From Isoetes taiwanensis (lineage: Eukaryota; Streptophyta; Lycopodiopsida; Isoetales; Isoetaceae), in NCBI GenBank assembly GCA_021234155.1, contig JAJEKV010000039.1, positions 8,075,077 to 8,139,076 on the forward strand: a stretch of 64,000 nucleotides of DNA, given 5' to 3'. Below are positions 32,791 through 45,109 of this stretch, in pieces (the first letter of the stretch is position 1; each line of letters begins with the position of its first letter). Below the pieces are notes generated by a model. That model ran no database searches and was not told the DNA's origin. It saw only the letters and a list, made by a program, of their open reading frames with translations. The translations under genes and the position numbers were made by a program.

Positions 32791-34739
32791 AACTGTTCCA
32801 ATATACAAAATGCAAAAACACACAAATATATACACTCATGCACCGCACCCGTAGTGCCTGATCAGCGGTCAGCCAGGCGGGGGCAAAGGTGGGCTCACAG
32901 ATCCAGTACCTCCTGAATGTACGACCCCAGAGCACGTACTGACGGTGTGTCCATCAGCAAATGTAGGGGCAAGTCCGGCCGTACTAAGGGAGCGTATCTG
33001 GCCCGGATCTGGCTGAATGAGGGTCTAGACACTCAATTCTCCATAATTCCACAAGGTTGCTAAATAAAATAATAATCCTTCTCAAGAACATATCCCATAT
33101 TATGTCTCCTTCTTCGTAGCTCTGCTACACTCGGCTCCATCACGCACTGCTTACACCAGTTTGTGGGGCTAGTCCTAAAGACTAAGTGGGGGTTTCATGC
33201 ATTTAAAGAAACTACTCATTTGTAGTACAACTCATGCAATTAACAAGTATGAACTACTGCATACTTGTTCAACTGCATCCAACCATTCAGATTTATACAT
33301 ATATGCGAAACAACATCATTACATGCCTTCTTATCCATCTTTAAGCAACCATTTAATGCCTGAATATCCACAATGTATCTTCTCAAGACAATCTCCACAG
33401 TATACAGTACCTACTCCGATTTTAACATGCCACCCAGGCTGATCAGGACCGGCAGCCAATACGGGTGGGGTTTGTCTCATGTATACACACCCTTCCACGT
33501 TGCGTCCAACACTGCAAGACCACTTTTGCCATGTAGCACGACAAAGAATCTAAGCCAGGATAACAATGCCCGATGTCATGCACAAACAGAACTGGGAGTC
33601 CAAACCACCACAAATGGACTCCGGCCCCAGAGACTATGCACTTTAACAACACAGAATAAAAGATAAACATGATTGAAAATATGAAACGTTCAAAACCCTA
33701 ACCACTATGATGCTCAAATGTTTAACTTTGTACTTCAAATGCCTCATGCTAGGAGCAGACAAAGATCAACTAATAGCAATAATTAAGTTGCCAGAAGAAG
33801 TAAAAGATATTTGAAGGTCACATATATGTGCAATTGCAGGTCTGCAGCCTATAAAGACCTTCAACAAATTAGTGGCCCAGTTCAAGGACTTGTAGGTTTA
33901 TTAAACCTTACAAGCGTCCAAGACTTCTTGGACCTTAATGAATATGTGATTTACTACATAACATATGTACCTAATGTAGAGTATACTAAGAGAACAGGTA
34001 CAAAATCACAAAATTTCATGTGGAAGATATGAAAGCAGAATGCAAGGTTCAAAACATATTTATAACGTTCTAGAGAAAGGTCAGGCAACTAACATTTTCT
34101 TATTTTGAAGCGTTTCTATAGTGGCTGATGATAACAATAAGAAGTATGTATGCTAAATTCGTCATACAATAACATAAGACTATTTGTGCTAAATTCGTGA
34201 TAATTTATGAGCAAGAAATGGGTGAGGAGGGCCAGAGCCAGGGCTTCTCAGAGACAAGCATTCTTTTGAAACAAAGTTCTTCAAGCCATGGATAACGTGA
34301 GCTGGCTCTTGAGCTTATTGCAAGTGTGCATATATAATAATTTGCAAACAAATGTTTACTTTAAGTTTAAATAGACATGCCTGCAGGAACTAAGTATTCT
34401 CTGATACAAATGTGCAATAGTTGTTATGCTCTTCATTGTATTGTTTTCTTGCATTTGCTGTTTACATAGAACTCCTAGAATGAGAACCAAAGTAAGACAA
34501 TAGCAAGATAATGTTTGAGTACTGCCTCCAACATATATTGTGATTTATGTCCAAGATGGACTGACAATTTGCCGAAGCCCTTTTGTCCCAAAGTGGCATA
34601 CATTACTACGAAAAAAGTCTGTACCTAAGCTGTCATAACATCCTATGACCATTTTTCTTTTTCTTTTTCTAATTTTCAATTTCTGGTAACCGGGAGCTGT
34701 CATAATGCCATGTGACCATTTTTCTTTAGTTTTTAATTT
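32791..34739. other. no gene seen; GC-richer LTR-like block
   Basis: 32850-33680 is GC-richer and non-coding, LTR-like in character but without an identified pair. 33680-34739 is AT-rich with no supported ORF. Confidence 0.35.
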
Positions 34740-35400
34740 CTGCTATCTGATGCATCATAAGGCGTATCTGCACTTGCTACTCTACAAACACTAAGCAATG
34801 TCGTCCAAGATGTTTGAGTGGGCTGAAATGGCATAATTTTGATCAAATTCTCTACTACTTCAACATAAGCTGCTCGCTCAAGTAGGTAATGATGGAATTA
34901 TAATGCTCGACCATTGGCGTTATATTGTAGTCTTGACTCATAGAAACAGAAAAATGGCAGCCTTCATTAAGCAGACTAGCATGGCTGCAGGCAAAGATGA
35001 TACTAACAAACGTAACTTCATAAGGGTAGGAGATTTAATTTCGTATAAGCATTTGCTCAAACATGGCACGTGAAATTTCCAATTTTCCACATTCTGCAAA
35101 TGGAACAAGCGTAGCAGTCCATAGAACCACATTTTGCTCAAAAACATTATCAAATATTGAGCATGCATTATCTATGCACTTAAACTTCCCATAAAAATCA
35201 ATAAGCGAAGAAGCTATAATAACTTTTGTTTTAAGACCACGATCAATGATGGAAGCATGAATCTATTTTCCTTTAGTCATGCTAGTTTGAACAGAACATA
35301 CATCCAGAATCGTTGCAAAGGAAATAATGTTTGGCATCACACTCTTATGCTGCATTATTTAGAAAAGTTCAAGAGCTTCCAAAATCCTATTCTATTCTAT
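34740..35400 (-). pseudogene. PPR protein pseudogene
   Basis: The minus strand reads IISFATILDVCSVQTSMTKG, IHASIIDRGLKTKVIIASSL, IDFYGKFKCIDNACSIFDNV, VVLWTATLVPFAECGKLEIS, HYNSIITYLSERAAYVEVVE and WTTLLSVCRVASAD. This is a run of PLS-class PPR repeats of an organellar RNA-processing factor. At least three in-frame stops and a frameshift near 35030 break it, and neither the N-terminus nor an E/DYW tail is present. Confidence 0.85.
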
Positions 35401-36549
35401 TCTATTCTTATTATACCCATTTTGAACTTGTCCTGAAATTATGGCAGTGGAGGAGACAACATTCAGTTTTAAGATTCTCATAGTTGTGAGGAATCGCAGA
35501 AAGTGATAAAGGAAGAGGACAGGTCTAGGAAAGAAGAGATAAAGCAGATATATTTGCTATTAGGCTCTAAAAAACTCCACTAAAACAATTCAAGAATCGC
35601 GATATGCATACGGGGTTCCTATCATCCTTGCATAGCCAAAAAGGAAATTTTCAGCCAGATTATCAGACTGGTGCCGAAATGCATATATAATCTAACAAAG
35701 CATGCATGACACGTCCCCATTCAAAACCATAGAAAGAAGCTTTTGACTTTTGAAAATCGGCAAATGTTCTTACCTTGGAAAATCCCAAAACATAAGGAAA
35801 ACAAGATGCTAACGCATCAATGGGTTGACCTTCTTTCCTTCCTTCCTTTGCAAGGCCCATTGATGCGTCTACAATTGACCATTGTAATTGACCATTATAA
35901 TCACTAAGTCCATTGTGTTTACATCCATTCAACACATATGATGTAAAACATTTAGTGCAATGGCCAATAACACCCCTTGAGGCCAGCAAACATGGGATGG
36001 GAAGGAACATTAAAGGACAATGCTTCATGTGTTATCAACAATCTACAACGTGGATTGGAAATACGAAGCAAACTAGTGTAAACTAAAAATGCCTAAGTCC
36101 CTCGTTTAAGAAAAATTTGTACTTGAAGAGAAGTCATAAACGAGATGAGAGGTAGTTTCATCAAATGTAACTAAAAGAGTGTTTATTACAGTTTAGAATA
36201 TCATCCACTGTCATGTTTGAACCAACATAAAATCCGAAAAACTCCATGTGCTTTGTCTTTAACATCACAACACAGAAAAAACTCTTTGTCCACAAACACA
36301 TCCTGTATTTTCTTTGGTTCAAGATGATATTTAAGATGCTCGGTTTATTACATGATGATTGTCCCTAGAATCACTTTTTGTAGTTGTTCTGGTACGGAGT
36401 GTCTGTCTGTTGTATCGCGCATTACAAGAGTGAAGATAAATCTAGAAAAATGGAACAAACTAGTATTGAATTACAATAACAGAAATATACAAAGGAATAA
36501 ATACATAAAAGTTCAAAAATCAATAAGCCATCAGCCACAATGTACAGAA
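35401..36549. other. no supported gene
   Basis: A minus-strand ORF at 35663-36028 is 121 codons long but matches nothing I know, and it runs through low-complexity CTTCCTT sequence. A short (TTCTA)n run lies at 35380-35405. Confidence 0.35.
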
Positions 36550-36971
36550 TCATAGTTTGGCTATTTCCACTAAGATTTTGCCTGTAGCATGTCGTTCAGA
36601 ACACTTTGTCCATGCTTGCTCAAGATCTGCTTAGGTGTACTTGGAATCAACTATCGTTTTCAATTTACCATCTTTTAGCAACTTTTGCTTTGCCAAGGTA
36701 AGGAACATAAGACCACTCCTCATGATTGCACCTAAAGTAGCAGTAAGATCGACCACTACTGTCTTCTAGCAAGAACATGCTGAAATGTAGACCAAGGAAT
36801 CCCTGTTGCGCAGTGAATGACGACATTAAATTTGCAACTCGAAGGGCTCTTTAATGCAATTCCTTCTGGAGTCTTGTAGTCTAGCACTTCATCAGCACCT
36901 AGGCTTTTGATTAACTCAACATTCCGTGCCCCACATGTGGCTGTTACATGAGCACCAGCAAGTTTTGCTAG
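36550..36971 (-). pseudogene. chloroplast-envelope quinone oxidoreductase (ceQORH-like) exon, broken
   Basis: The exon starts after an ATGCAG acceptor with LAKLAGAHVTATCGARNVEL, then IKSLGADEVLDYKTPEG and VVIHCATGIPWSTFQHVL, the cofactor-binding half of plant zinc-free quinone oxidoreductases. A frameshift near 36770, a deletion of about 20 codons before LKDGKLKTIVDSKY, and a TAA in place of the next codon break the frame. The tail ATGKILVEIAKL is still present. Upstream exons were not found. It is a pseudogene. Confidence 0.85.
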
Positions 36972-38200
36972 CTGCATAGAGTACCATTATAAGTTAGGTA
37001 TCAAATGTGTAAATTTGTAATATTCATGAACATTATAAGACCTAATAATATTTTCAACCACTGGATTTACTCATGGATTCAAATGCATATATAATTTCTA
37101 TACTCAGATGGAGCTCATGATGGAGCTTCTACAACGTACGGAATAAAAGGAACGTTGCAACAAATCTACTTTGTTTACCAACTTTGCTCCAAGCTGTGGA
37201 TGTTAACAAAGCAGTAGTAGCTTCCCATATGTACTGTATTTCTGATACACCTGTAGAATGATTTCACCACAGACAGTTAACAAATTGATCTACTCCGAGC
37301 TAATATGTGTCTCCTAAAATGCATACCGTCCACTTCATTATTAACACTATCACATTGACAAATAGCTTAAGCATCCTTGCTGTGTTCACTATGAGGCAAA
37401 ACTCTAAAAAGAAGAAATTTACCTTAAATGTTCTAGGAAGGATGATAGGATTCTGATTCCCACATATATTCCCTGAGACATATATTCCCTGAGATCTGCT
37501 TCTATTAAAGACAGGTACCTACATGCAGAAAACTCACAATGAGAACCAAAGCTATCCTTTTTCCTGCACGATGGCAACAATGTGACTAGCAGCGCACAAC
37601 ATCACAGACAGCATCTTCCTGCACCTCCTGCATTGCATCACATAGTTTTCTTTTAAACAATGAATGCTTTTGAATAATGTGCCATAGAGATTTATTCCCT
37701 TAACTTATAATTAAAGATGGAAATGAGAAAGCAAAAGGAGACCCTGTTACAGTACAAACAATGGCCTTGCATAGCAGGCTATGTGCAGGGCCAACCCTTA
37801 AGGTCCAAAAATGCAGCATCATCATTTTCCAATCTGCACCGACATGCTTTTTAAGCATTCATCAATGAATCAATCTTAGGCAAATACTGACATACACCTA
37901 TGACTACTTGCATGATGCAGTCCAGAGACGTAGAATCAAACCTATGATGCCTTTCCTTTGCATGTAGCTATACAAAAAAAATCTATGTTCTGTACCAACT
38001 TGCAAAAAAGTGCCCAGCACTCACATGGAGTTTCCTTCCACAATCTCCACAGTTCTCAGTGAAGGCATCTTTTGGAATACTTGCAAAGTCTCATAGCCAG
38101 AAACAATGGCAATAATAATATGGTAAAGAGAAACTTTGATTTACAATAGCATTCAGTCAGTAGGAACCCCTTCTAAAGGTTGCCTAGTTCGAACCTATCC
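36972..38200. other. no gene seen
   Basis: AT-rich with only short ORFs. The missing 5' exons of the quinone-oxidoreductase relic are not detectable here. Confidence 0.45.
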
Positions 38201-38204
38201 ACAA

Positions 38205-38760
38205 TCGCCTCGATCCGAGACATCAGATCGACATTCTAGGATGGGGCGAGCATGCATGTCTTGCATGCATGCATGCGGCGCATGCCCTCTCTGGTTGGGG
38301 TTTCGGTATTTTAGGCACGGTTCTGCATCAACGTCTCATCGGCGCTTCCTCTTCTCTCAGCAGTACCTTATTCTCTTTGATTTGTTTCCAGGCAGGGGAG
38401 GGGCTTCTTCCTGCTTGGTTTGGCCCATTTGGCATTTCTGTCATGCTGTGGCATGTCCTTTCTCGGCCTCGGCCCTTCTTTAGCCTTCATCCTGTGACCT
38501 TCGTCCTCGATTCTAGTTTGATAAGGAAGTTCTCTGGTATTCGGGCGGTTTGTTGGTTTCATGCGAGCCCCATTCTAGAATCGCCTCGATCCGAGACATC
38601 GGATCGACATTCTAGGATGGGGCGAGCATGCATGTCTTGCATGCATGCATCGCGCGATGCCCCTCCGGTTGGGGTTTTGGGTATTTTAGGCACGCGGTTA
38701 CGCATCAACGTCTCATCGGCTTCCTCTTCTCTCAGCAGTACCTTATTCTCTTTGAACCCA
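38205..38760. repeat. direct repeat pair of about 180 bp
   Basis: 38205-38383 and 38579-38755 share the unit from CGCCTCGATCCGAGACATC through GCATGTCTTGCATGCATGCA to CAGCAGTACCTTATTCTC. The copies are about 370 bp apart. A further direct repeat (GTTTGTTGGTTTCATGCGAG) links 38548 with 39248. The long ORFs across this stretch are by-products of the GC-rich repeat. Confidence 0.75.
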
Positions 38761-39007
38761 CCCTCCCCCCCTTCTTTGTTTATTGTATTGTGCACAAATT
38801 TCTGTTTATCATGTTTTTCTTCCACCCGCTGGGTGATGCTTTTTTTCCACCCCCTGGGTGATGCTATCCTCTGGTATGTTTGTGTTGTCTCGTTGTTGTG
38901 TTGGTGATGTGCAGGTACAGGTTGGCGAGCGGCATCTGTTTCGACTTCTCCATGCGGGGGTTTTTGGGAGCGATTTCTATGCCTTACGTTTGTCCAAGCC
39001 CCTTGCC

Positions 39008-39240
39008 GAAGGCTTATCACTAGGGTTTTTCCTCGAAAACCCGAAAGGGCGGGGTTTTTTAATCCCGGTGATAAGCTTTCGGCAGGTACATCAGCCACTC
39101 ATCTATTAGCATTGTAGTTTTTGGGGTCCAAATGATATAATTGGATTTTCCCTTTATTTTTCGTGGGTAGTTCGCATGTGTGCGGCTACCCACTGTCCAC
39201 CATTGTAGAAAATCTGCTGAGATGAATGAGAAGCCTATCT
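39008..39240 (+). mobile_element. SINE-like element, family A
   Basis: Homologous along its length to 15022-15260: CCTCGAAAACCCGAAAGGG, GGGGTTTTTTAATCCCGG, GCTTTCGGCAGGTACATCAG and CTGCTGAGATGAATGAGAAG. The upstream flank 38835-39007 may be part of a longer LINE-like parent. Confidence 0.65.
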
Positions 39241-40380
39241 ATCGGGCAGTTTGTTGGTTTCATGCGAGCCCCATTCGAGAATCTTCAATAAGAGACATCA
39301 GGAGCTAATGCTTTCAATAATACTGCCATTTGATCTTCTACTGACACTACTGCCTTCAACCTTGCTATTCCAACACTCAGTCACATCAAACACTTGTTGC
39401 TTCAATGCCAACTCACGACTCTTTCCCTTGCTGCCAAATGCTTCCACTAAGGTATCCCAGTTATATTTGGAGCCTTTTGTCCACAAGGTGAACGTAGCCT
39501 TCTGCCAAACCAATCGTGGTTATGGCTTTTCTATCTCTGATCTCCCACTCTTGAAGTTTAGAGGCATCTACCGATTTTGCTTCTGGGCCATCAACTATGC
39601 TACATGTTCCGTCTCTCATTAAAATTAATTGAAGCTTTACCAACCGTACCAACAACCTAAAACCGAAATTGTTGGGCCAAATGGACTGGGCATGGAAATG
39701 CAGAGAACACCAAACAGGGACCGAAACATGCATGTAACAGGGAAGAAAACTTCGTTAGAAAATATGGTGACGTGAAAAGAGAACCCATAAGGTAGAAAAT
39801 GCCAAATAAAACACATACTTACAAAATTTGATTAGCCATGGAAAGCTTTGTTCGGAGGCCTCCACCAAGCATGACCATGGCGGTGCAAAAGCCGATTAAG
39901 CGATCGGCCATGTCCCCGCAAGAAACCTAGCAACTTGATCAACAGAGAGACTAAAACCCTTTATTAAAACGACCCTCCCTTGCTCGAAATAAACCGATCC
40001 CTCCCGACCACCGTTCACGCCCTGGCCATATCAAGGCATAAAACAGGAGGCATGCCAAACCCACAAGCCTACAAACAAAAAATCGCCTGAATCTACAAAT
40101 TCCACGGTCACACTCCTGCTGCACTAGCAATTCCGCCAAAATACCACAGACAACCGATCAAGGAAGAATTTAGACACCCGGTGGACTGACGGGCTCGGAG
40201 CACGAAAGATCTGCCGGCCGACCACATCCCCCCACCCTCCGCCAAGCTCGTGTAAAATCCACGCCGTCTAAGTGTATTGAGGGGTCCCTCAAATCCCAAA
40301 ATTCCACAGCCGTCGATGACGAATATGCCGCAAGGTTCTTCAATCGCGGCCCTCTATCCGTCTTGCCCCATACTCCCTAA
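39241..40380. other. no supported gene
   Basis: 39890-40320 is GC-richer and has overlapping ORFs on the minus strand without recognisable domains. It is probably an old repeat. Confidence 0.35.
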
Positions 40381-40400
40381 GGGTTGCCCTACGGACAACC

Positions 40401-40432
<32 letters not shown>
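40381..40432 (+). repeat. hairpin followed by a poly(A) tract
   Basis: GGGTTGCCCTACGGACAACCC forms a small hairpin and is followed by about 30 A residues. It may be the 3' end of a retroposed copy, though I cannot identify the parent. Confidence 0.4.
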
Positions 40433-40435
<3 letters not shown>

Positions 40436-40867
40436 ACCCGTTGGGAAAACCAAATTTAAACAATGGATACTCTTTAACTTTATCCAGCATTGGTGGCTAT
40501 TCGAGCATGATATGTCAGTTTGGCTATACCTATTCAGCCACTACATGTGCTTTTGCAGATGCTCATAGAGATGAGACTACATCTTGTATCGTGGAGGTCC
40601 TGGACAGACGAGCCCAGCTATGTCCAATTGGCAGTTATATTTCAGATGCTTCATTTGCACATATTGCCTAGCTTCGATTCGTTTATATACTCGACACACA
40701 CCGCAAAAAAATGCAAGAAAAAAGAAGACGAGAATGACATGATGATTGATCCCTTTCGTTCATGTTCCTGTTTAACAGCCTAAGGGATACATGCCTCTTC
40801 ACTGCTATACGAATAAGAAAATTGATCATGTAAATATTCATCAATGAGCTTACTACCATCAAGGTAT
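40433..40867. other. no gene seen
   Basis: Short ORFs only. Confidence 0.4.
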
Positions 40868-41010
40868 TTCTGTTGAAAACCCATTGGGGCGAGCGTTCTT
40901 TAATCTTGTATAGTATGGGCGTGTGCCCATTTTTATATTGGTTCCATAGACCTCTTAGTCTCCTTGGACATTAAAAATCAATTTAATTTAATTCAATTCA
41001 ATCCAATTCA
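40868..41010 (+). mobile_element. SINE-like element, family A, diverged
   Basis: Contains GAAAACCCATTGGGGCGAGC, TTCTTTAATCTTGTA, then TTGGTTCCATAGACCTCTTA and TCTCCTTGGACATTAAAAA, ending in an AATTC-type simple tail. Confidence 0.55.
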
Positions 41011-41885
41011 AAAAAGCATATATAGGCTTCTAATGATTAGGAGAACATCTCTTTCTCTCACTACAAAAGCCAGATTAATCTTATGCTTGCCAGGGGTTCG
41101 CAGCGGTACTTGTCAACACATTATCCATGAAAAGGCGTGGAGCAATTGCATCCATTCGCACTCCATCTCATAATCAAGACAGGCATATGGAAAAAGTTTC
41201 ACTTCCTTCGGCCACTTAAGATCCTTTGGGACCAATTAGAGTCTGAATTTGAGTTAAGAGACAGTAGAAATGGTGTCCAAAAGGTCCCTAGACCAGCACT
41301 AGGCTCTAAGTGGATATGTTCTCATGGCTTTGATTTTGTTGAGCTTTTTTATTGATGAATTGTAACCCTCCCCGGGTAATGGTGCCTCACTTCATGACTT
41401 GATTAGTTGTGAGTAGAGACGCGTTTTTGTGATCTTAGTGCCTTATTGTTTGAGATGGATGTTGAGATATGACTTAAGATTGCTTGATGAGTTGATTCTC
41501 CACTTGGACCTAGTTGATAGTCTTTGTGACGCACTTCATGCCTTTGCTTTGTGGGTTCTTTCATGACTCTTGCTCTAATTCGAGACAGGCAGATGTACCC
41601 TAAAAAAGTGAGAAAACAGGGTTTGCCAATGCTACCCCTTGGGACTTATTGAAGATGAGAGCTATACCCTTCAGCACTGCCCAATGTTTTCACCTATATG
41701 GGCATGATTTGACAGGTTGGTTACACTTAACCAACCACTGTACATATACTCATGAATGTACTTTTGGTTTACACACTGGCATCTTAGATCCTGGAGATAA
41801 TAGACACGAGGGCTCCATTATGCCCTCGATCATTAGATTGATATGTTCAAATTGTACAGTTCATCAGAGACTTATTACTATTAAG
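41011..41885. other. no gene seen
   Basis: Short ORFs only; no domain recognised. Confidence 0.4.
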
Positions 41886-42010
41886 TTTTTTTTCCTTGAA
41901 AACCCATAGGAGCAGAGGTTTTTTAATCTTGTACAGTTCTAGTCCAGATGTTCTTTATTTGGGTCCCGTAGACCATCTGCTCTCAGTGGATGATATTCAG
42001 TTTAATTCTC
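41886..42010 (+). mobile_element. SINE-like element, family A, diverged
   Basis: TTCCTTGAAAACCCATAGGA, GGTTTTTTAATCTTGTACAG, then TTTGGGTCCCGTAGACCATC and CTCTCAGTGGATGATATTCA. Most similar to the copy at 40868. Confidence 0.55.
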
Positions 42011-42166
42011 AACCACCAATATTAGTGAATATTTTTTACGTGGATCTAACCAACTATATTCCAACAATATACTTATTGGACATTTCACATTGAACATATG
42101 GCATTGGAGCAATATATCAAATTAGTTAATAAGTCAAAAGTACAACTTAGCCTTAATATTAAGGAG

Positions 42167-44035
42167 TTATTCCTTTGAATTCGAGTGGAGTTTTGAAAGA
42201 AGAAATAGACATGCAGAGGCCAACAACATTGATGCTGAAAGATAAAGAAGATCTACAGTATTGTGGACTGGTACTTTCTTGCTCTTGTCAAACATCCCAA
42301 CAAAAAGTGCCATTACGATGACATGGCCAAGTTTTGTTTTCAACTCTTCCAATGATGTTATTTTGAGCCATCTTGGTTGTTCCTAGAAAATGTGACCTTA
42401 ATCACATGGGGCACTTGAAGCAAAATCAACTTGCATAGTAAATAAGTTGTACCTGAAGAGGGAAGACTCCAAAAAAATTTGAGTTGCATACTTTTCTACG
42501 TTGCCCTCTAGCAATAAAGAGCTCATATAGACCCATTCCAAAAATAAGCATAACAGTACCCATAAGATAAACATCTGCAAGGAAAATAATAAATATTCAG
42601 CTATTGCATTATGAATGGAAATGCGATGGAGGTAGAAGAGAATAATGGAAGTGTATGAGGATGCAGTAGATGGTATTTAATTATAACTTTGAATGTACAA
42701 TTAAAACGTCTTCTACACATAATGATATTTCAGACATAATCACTTCCTTTCATTTTTTCTGGGCGTTTAGTCTAGTGGTAACACACTAGGTCTAGCAACT
42801 ATAGGTCTCGCGTTCGAGACCGCCCAGAATCGCACTCTGAACTGTTGGGTGTCAAAACCCACAGACGCAATGTAAAGTGGTTGGGGGCAGGGCCCAACCA
42901 AGCAATGTAGTGTGGTGTGTGGTCACATGTCCAGTTGGATGCTGCCTAGTGGCGTGACGTTAAAATACTATCTATCTATCTATCTATCTTTCATCTCCAA
43001 GCGAAGGAGGTGAGGGTTATAGTAGAGAGGCTTTTGAAACACAAGCAAAAAGTGAGTAATGTATACATGTTATAATGTGGGCTATTAGGCTTTTTACGTA
43101 ATTTTTGAGCTAGATTGAAATAAGATAGTAAGTAAACGTGAGTAAGGAGATTGCACCTTGAACATTATTCCTTTCAGAATTAAATTTTGAGAGGCACGTA
43201 ATAAGGACCCCTTCTCCAAATTCAAGATCAAACTTTGATTTTATGGCTATATGCTCTTCAAATGCCATTTTTAATTAAAGCATGGCGTATATAAGAAGGG
43301 TGTAGACCCCATTCTCCAAATTCAAGATCAAACTTTGATTTTATGGCTATATGCTCTTCAAATGCCATTTTTAATTAAAGCATGACGTACATATGAGGGG
43401 TTGAGATCATATACTGGGAAAATGTATGAGTTGTGCAAGAACTAGTTATGAGGTTGTGAAAACATACCTAAAGCTTCAAGAAGAGACATGACAACTTTGC
43501 CAGTGCTAAATCCTCGCAAGCAAGAATTATAGTATTCTATATAAGACTTGTATATGAACGAGCTCCCCTACACAAAAAGTAAGATATTGAGAACTTGTTT
43601 TGAACTAATAAAAGAACCATCTTGTGTGTTACCTTGAAGAAGCAGAGCAAAGCACCTGCCATGGATCCAACAACAGCTGAAGCAGTAAAAAACCTAGAGT
43701 TGAAGATGACCTGAAAGAAAATTGCATCACTGACCAAACATAGAAACTGAATAGCATAAAAAACAAACAGCCCTTGGTTCTTATAAGAATTGAAATTGAG
43801 GGATAAAGCAAATTACCTCTTCAATTGTATTTTCGAGTTGTCGTGCTCGAGCTCCATTTGGCCCATCAATTGGAGCAGGAGGCACTGCTCCATTGAGCTC
43901 CAATGAACTCCTTATCCTGGGGCATCGGTTCTTTTTTGGAGGAGGAGCAGTGACAAAGAGTCCGACTGTCGAAATTCTGGCAACATATTGGATTGGCAAG
44001 ATGGCTCCCAACGCTCTCCATCCCACGCCACTCAT
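42167..44035 (-). CDS. UPF0114 family plastid membrane protein
   Basis: Five exons (44035-43817, 43710-43633, 43567-43468, 42574-42453, 42382-42167) join in phase with GT-AG borders to 244 residues. Key stretches are ARQLENTIEEVIFNSRFFTA, VVGSMAGALLCFFK, SLLEALDVYLMGTVMLIFGM, GLYELFI, LEELKTKLGHVIVMALFVGM and a C-terminal membrane segment. This matches plant UPF0114 (bacterial YqhA-like) proteins, predicted to span the membrane three to four times. The first ~50 residues are basic and transit-peptide-like. The biochemical role is unknown. Intron 3 carries a tRNA-derived SINE and a 100-bp tandem duplication. Two G-boxes lie upstream. The gene is intact. Confidence 0.93.
42759..42992 (+). mobile_element. 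tRNA-derived SINE in intron 3 of the UPF0114 gene
   Basis: The head folds as a near-complete tRNA cloverleaf: acceptor arms CTGGGCG / CGCCCAG, A box TAGTCTAGTGGTA, T-arm GGTCTC-GCGTTC-GAGACC. An unrelated body follows (TGTCAAAACCCACAGACGCA, GGCAGGGCCCAACC) and a (CTAT)n tail ends near 42992. It is not a true tRNA gene because the body and tail are attached, and it is inserted opposite to the host gene. Confidence 0.88.
43211..43400. repeat. 100-bp tandem duplication in intron 3 of the UPF0114 gene
   Basis: TTCTCCAAATTCAAGATCAA begins at 43212 and again at 43312, with near-identity through TTTTTAATTAAAGCATG. The high identity suggests a recent event. Confidence 0.92.
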
Positions 44036-44170
44036 TCCTCCCTCTTCTAAACGATATCTTGGAATCTACTTAATGGCCACGTGGATGTAAGGCTTCGCCA
44101 AGTAGCAGCCCAAGTAGCCAATAAACGTGAGCCATGTCATCAAACAAAGATGTCTAGCCACGTGGTATTA
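44036..44170 (-). promoter_or_regulatory. G-box pair upstream of the UPF0114 gene
   Basis: Perfect CCACGTGG palindromes lie at 44077-44084 and 44158-44165, 42 and 123 bases before the ATG. A CCAAT box is at about 44118. G-boxes are bound by bZIP and bHLH/PIF factors and are common in promoters of plastid-protein genes, so light or ABA control is plausible. Confidence 0.5.
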
Positions 44171-45109
44171 TTAAACCGAGCTGGACGGCCGAGATTGTAA
44201 GTTTTTTTTCCTTCGCCTTTTCCCTCCGGCAGTGCAGGAAGCAAATCTGGATGGGTGCGCCTTCGTTTGGTTTGTTTTCCCTCAGTTTGTGGAAATGCAG
44301 AATTCCACGGATTTACAGATTACTCCTCAAGGGCCGGAAGTGTAATTCCGCTTTGTCTAGCCTAAATTTTTTAGTCTTTGCAGAATTCCAAGAAATTTAG
44401 GGATTCCTTTTTAGGGACCGAAATTCGGTTCCGTTAAAATTCCTTGAGCCTTTGCAGGAGTGGATTTCGAGCTTAGTTTTAATTCGGAGCTCAAAAGCGT
44501 AGTATTGCATTTTTGGAGCATAACATTATACAAGAAATAGGCCTGTTGAACAAGAAACCACACTCTGTTCAGGGCAGTAGAAACAGGAATTTTAGGTTGG
44601 TCTTTATGCTTAGATCCTTCATAAGATTCGGTTATGGATCTCGGACATCCGCTCCAATCTTTAAGCTCTGGTATCTGACCTGGATTAGAATCCCTGTTAA
44701 GACAAAGCAACAAAGTCGAAGAGTCTCTCGGCACGAAAGCCATTCTGGATGAGGACGAAAGCCATTGCTGTTATCACATTGGAAACTATCATCAAGAATA
44801 CTTCTAATTAGGCCCATTTCAGAAGACATACAAGATCAAGGTAACTTTAGAGTCTCACTGGTCTATTCTCTTTCATTGTCATATGGCTGCCTCTTTTTCC
44901 AATTTCATTTCGTATGCTCTGAAGAACTTTTGTTTGTCTTCTTGCATCTTTTGCACAAAATCTACCCTCCACTTACTATGGTTTTGCTCCCTAGATTAGT
45001 TGTAATTACATGACTTCCAATTTTATAATACATGACATGCATGTCTTACTATTGTAATAACATGACTTTGGCTTAGGAATGGCATTCCACTTGCATAAAT
45101 AGAAGGTGA
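44171..45109. other. no supported gene
   Basis: ORFs on both strands at 44411-44829 overlap one another and show no domain. Confidence 0.35.

Noticed and set aside
38269-39098. Long ORFs on both strands in 38.2-39.1 kb
   Set aside because: They cross a GC-rich direct repeat and a SINE, overlap each other on opposite strands and show no domain.
42762-42832. Functional tRNA gene
   Set aside because: The cloverleaf is attached to a SINE body and a (CTAT)n tail, and the anticodon region is not convincing.
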